NCBI GenBank assembly: GCA_027886175.1
Contig: JAJNNQ010000009.1
Coordinates: 18,201,501-18,265,500 of the forward strand
Reading direction: 5' to 3'
From: Phylloscopus collybita
Lineage: Eukaryota > Chordata > Aves > Passeriformes > Phylloscopidae
Length of the DNA stretch: 64,000 nt
Shown piece by piece: positions 61,213-64,000 of this stretch (the first letter of the stretch is position 1; the number at the start of each line of letters is the position of its first letter). Both the position numbers and the translations under genes were made by a program. A model generated the notes under the pieces. It saw only the letters and a list, made by a program, of their open reading frames with translations. It had not been told where the DNA came from and searched no databases.

Positions 61213-62800
61213 ATTTTTAGCATATACAGTAAAGAGGGAAGAATAAAATGATACAAAGTATTTATTTTTCTTAGAGTTCTGTTTTCTTTTTCATTTGGGG
61301 AATCCTCAGGGTCAGGTATCATTCTTCAGAAAAGTAATGAAAATTGGGCTGAATCTAGGAAGATGATTTATCCCTTCATTTGCAAATGAAATTGTCAATA
61401 GACCTAGTCTGCATCACTCACAATGACAAGATGTCAGCCCTTAGAGTCAGACCACAAAGCCTGCTTGAGCATTGCTTTACAAACTGATGTATTAAAAATA
61501 TAGGAAGGAGTCCTATTGAAGAAAGAGAGGGAAGAACTACTGATCTAATCCATAATCTTCATAAATTAGTTTCAGAAGCCCAATATGACTGTTGCGTTTG
61601 TTTCAAAAAAGCTCAGGTGATTAATTTTGTCCTTTGTTATCTGAATACAAGCCATCAAAATGTATATAGTAATATATGCAATAGATACTATGGAATAGGC
61701 AATAAAACAAAAACATCCCCTAAACAACAGCTTCATTTCCAGCCAAACTTCTAATCATACTATAATATTCAGACAGCAAATTATGGAGCTAAGTGAAATA
61801 ACTTGATGGGAAACTTTTTATAACTATTTTTCCAACTGCTCACAAATTCATCAATGCTTAATCCACCTGTCAGTAGGACTGTATGACTTGCAAAGTGCTG
61901 CGCTATAGTATTTCACATTAAAATTCTCTTTAATTTTCCAGGATGTTGGAAGATTTAGTTGTTTTAGTGGTGGTTCCATATAACTTCCAGTCATAACAAT
62001 TTTTATTGAGCATAAATTGAATTGAAGGAATGCAGCATAATTGGTAGTCACAGAGATGAAAGAAAAATCTTATCAAATGAGTAGTCTGCTGTTGTATCTA
62101 GGTAAGATTCACATTCAGAACGAAATAAAAATCCAGTGCTGTAAACTGTTTAGATTTTTAATTTGGCTTTAATCAAAGCCATTTTCACACAGCAATTTGA
62201 TTTGTTTGACATTAATCAGAAACTGCAAATACAAGTAATGAAAACAGTTCTTGTTAATAGGTAGGCAGATGGATTTTCTCCATAAATATTTCAAGAGAAA
62301 AGTCAATCCATAATATTATTGATTGAACATTAAATAAAAAGTGTCTATTTTTCACTTGCTGAATGCACAAGAACTGATGTTCTGCTAATAGGAACTGCAT
62401 ATCCAGCAAGAAACAAATTACATTCATGTGATCTCTTGCTGTGATGACTTCAGATCTCACAGGCTAAGTAGTGTGTCAGACCAAATCTGAATCTTTTGTA
62501 TAGAAAAATGAAAGATGAAGAGTCAAACAGCTTCAGGTTCATATGTTAGTAGTTCAGCAATTCAATTGGTAAGCTGTGAACGTGAATCTCCTCATGGTTC
62601 AAGAGGTCATCCTGCAGCTGGAAAAAATGTGTCCAAAGTCTTTATGTAATACTCATTAAAAAGCCCATGAAAGTTTTAAAGGAAAGTAGTTGTTTTTATC
62701 TGTGGTGTTAGACAAAATTCTTATCCAGAAAATTCTTGTTCATTCATTAACTTGTTTTCTGAAAACAGCCATATGCATATATTCAAAGATTTGTCAGATA
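61213..62800. other. AT-rich unique sequence, possible conserved stretch
   Basis: No gene or known repeat. The part from about 62100 to 62420 has several ATTA and ATCAAAG-type cores and an inverted GGCTTT/AAAGCC pair at 62164-62179. Confidence 0.45.
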
Positions 62801-62859
62801 GAGAAAAAAGAAAAAAAAAAAAAAAAGAAAAAAAAAAAAAAAAGAAAGAAAAAGAAAAA
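62801..62859. repeat. Poly-purine A-rich tract
   Basis: Almost only A with scattered G. Lys-rich frames on the plus strand here are artefacts. Confidence 0.95.
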
Positions 62860-63071
62860 TCAGTATCAGATTCATTCACTTCTCATCTAGCCAAGCATCC
62901 TTTTCATCACAAAGTCAGCACTGAAATGATGGGATTAGTCCAGCTGGGTTTTGGAAACCAACAAGCATGGAGACTGTTAAGTCTACCTGGATGACCTGCT
63001 CAATTATACTTGGAATGAATATATTTCTCTTTGTAACTCCTTCAGCCATTACCAGACAATTTATAACAATT

Positions 63072-63633
63072 TGTTGAGGTTTAATCCCAGTAAACGAGTA
63101 CCATGCAGCTGCCCCCAGCAATGGGATTGAGGAGAGAATCAGAAGGGTAAAAGCAGGAATACTCATTGGTGTAGATAAAGACAGTTTAATAATGAGAGCA
63201 AAAGCAGTGCAAAGAAAGAAAACAAGGAATTCATTTACCACTTCCATGGGCAGGCAGGTGTTCAGCCATGCCTGGGAGAGCAGGGCTCCTTCACACAGTG
63301 ACTTGGGAAGACAAATGACATCTCTCCAAATGTCCCCCCTTCTTCCCCCACTTTGTACACTGAGCATGATGTCACATGGTCTGGAATATCCCTTTGGTCA
63401 GTCTGGGTTATCTGCCCTGACTTTGTCTCCTCCCAGCCTCCCATGCACCCCCAACTTTCTTGCTAGCATGGCAGTGTAAAAACCAGAGAAGACCTTGGAT
63501 CTGTGTAAGACCTGCTCAGAAATAAGAAAAAAAAATCACTACATTATTAACCCTATGCTCAGCACAAATCCAAAGCACTACTCCATGCCAGATACTGTAA
63601 AGACAATTGACTCTACCCTAGCAAACACCAGCA
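63072..63633 (-). mobile_element. Solo LTR, abundant avian ERV family, copy 3 (inverted)
   Basis: The reverse complement of the family at 20354 and 29229. On the plus strand it begins TGTTGAGGTTTAATCCCAGT and ends CTAGCAAACACCAGCA. In between are GAGAATCAGAAGGGTAAAAG, CATGGGCAGGCAGGTGTTCA near 63245, and TGGTCTGGAATATCCCTTTG near 63379. Where copies 1 and 2 have a TATA box, this one reads TGTACAAAG on the minus strand (near 63352), so the promoter looks decayed. The 150-codon minus frame at 62915-63367 overlaps it and has no viral or host domain I recognise. No target duplication seen. Confidence 0.88.
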
Positions 63634-64000
63634 TGTTTTCCCTGTCCTGCACATCTCTAAAGAACCTGGCTCACTTCTCTATTTAGGCTTTAGGGAGCTT
63701 GCTCAACTGGCCTCTCCAGGAAAAATAACCCAAAAGTCTCACAGGCTTCAATCCCTGACTATTCTGATGGCTCTTTGCAGAATTTACTGCAGTCTGTGGA
63801 TGTTTTTCATGCAAGGTCGAAACATGAATGTTGTATCCTAGATGCGATGTAAGCACTATCAAGTAAAGGGTAATAACCACTTTACAAAATCCAGTGGCTG
63901 TACTCCTGTTAGTATTGTCTATATACTTTTAGCCTTTAATATTCATTTCTACTGACTGAATTTCTGCAAAAATGTGGAAATGCCTTTTCAAAACTTGCAA
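63634..64000. other. Unique sequence to the window edge
   Basis: Nothing recognised. A short domainless frame lies on the minus strand at 63683-63880. Confidence 0.45.

Noticed and set aside
62915..63367. 150-codon minus-strand open frame
   Set aside because: Most of it overlaps the inverted LTR at 63072-63633. LTRs are non-coding, and no protein family is recognisable.

Overview
The window reads as nuclear DNA from a bird, probably a songbird (passerine). The case rests on its repeats. There are at least nine pieces of CR1, the dominant bird LINE, and several keep the CR1 3' end built from tandem ATTCTATG-like octamers. There are also about eleven long terminal repeats (LTRs) from several endogenous retrovirus (ERV) families of a kind abundant in bird, especially passerine, genomes. 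The passerine call comes from recalled family sequences, not from a search. No bacterial or organellar feature was seen.

I found no host protein-coding gene, no exon I could defend, and no tRNA or rRNA. Every open frame over 120 codons either lies in or overlaps a repeat, or looks like chance in AT-rich DNA. The window is best described as an AT-rich gene desert or long intron filled with old, mostly solitary retroelement remains.

Layout: 0.47-0.63 kb, A/C-rich simple repeat. 2.60-5.10 kb, a large imperfect inverted repeat (arms about 345 bp, spacer about 1.8 kb), the strongest unexplained structure. 5.1-5.6 kb, a probable minus-strand LTR. 6.3-7.9 kb, CR1 fragment then an ERVL-like LTR. 10.0-11.9 kb, ERV-related fragments, including a broken minus-strand pol piece, around a short CR1. 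13.7-15.8 kb, a minus-strand CR1 split by a later plus-strand CR1. 16.7-18.2 kb, a long LTR with a GC-rich segment. 20.4-20.9 and 29.2-29.8 kb, two LTRs of one family; a third, inverted copy lies at 63.1-63.6 kb. 23.6 kb, (GGAA)n. 32.3-34.0 kb, the longest CR1, with a recognisable but broken reverse transcriptase. 34.6-35.3 kb, an LTR with matching termini and a near-perfect 5-bp target duplication. 40.7-41.2, 44.1, 51.5-52.4 and 54.9-55.1 kb, more CR1. 42.6-43.2, 44.6-45.0, 49.3-49.6 and 60.7-61.2 kb, more LTRs; the one at 49.3 kb has a perfect 6-bp target duplication.

There is no gene pathway to describe. The window shows layered insertion history: CR1 inserted into CR1, LTRs left after loss of the internal provirus, and microsatellites that grew from A-runs inside CR1. 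Candidate functional signals outside repeats are a pre-miRNA-like hairpin near 50.3 kb, a near-perfect hairpin at 34.33 kb, and two repeat-free stretches rich in homeodomain-type cores (60.2-60.6 and 62.1-62.4 kb). All four are unproven. All boundaries and family calls were read by eye.
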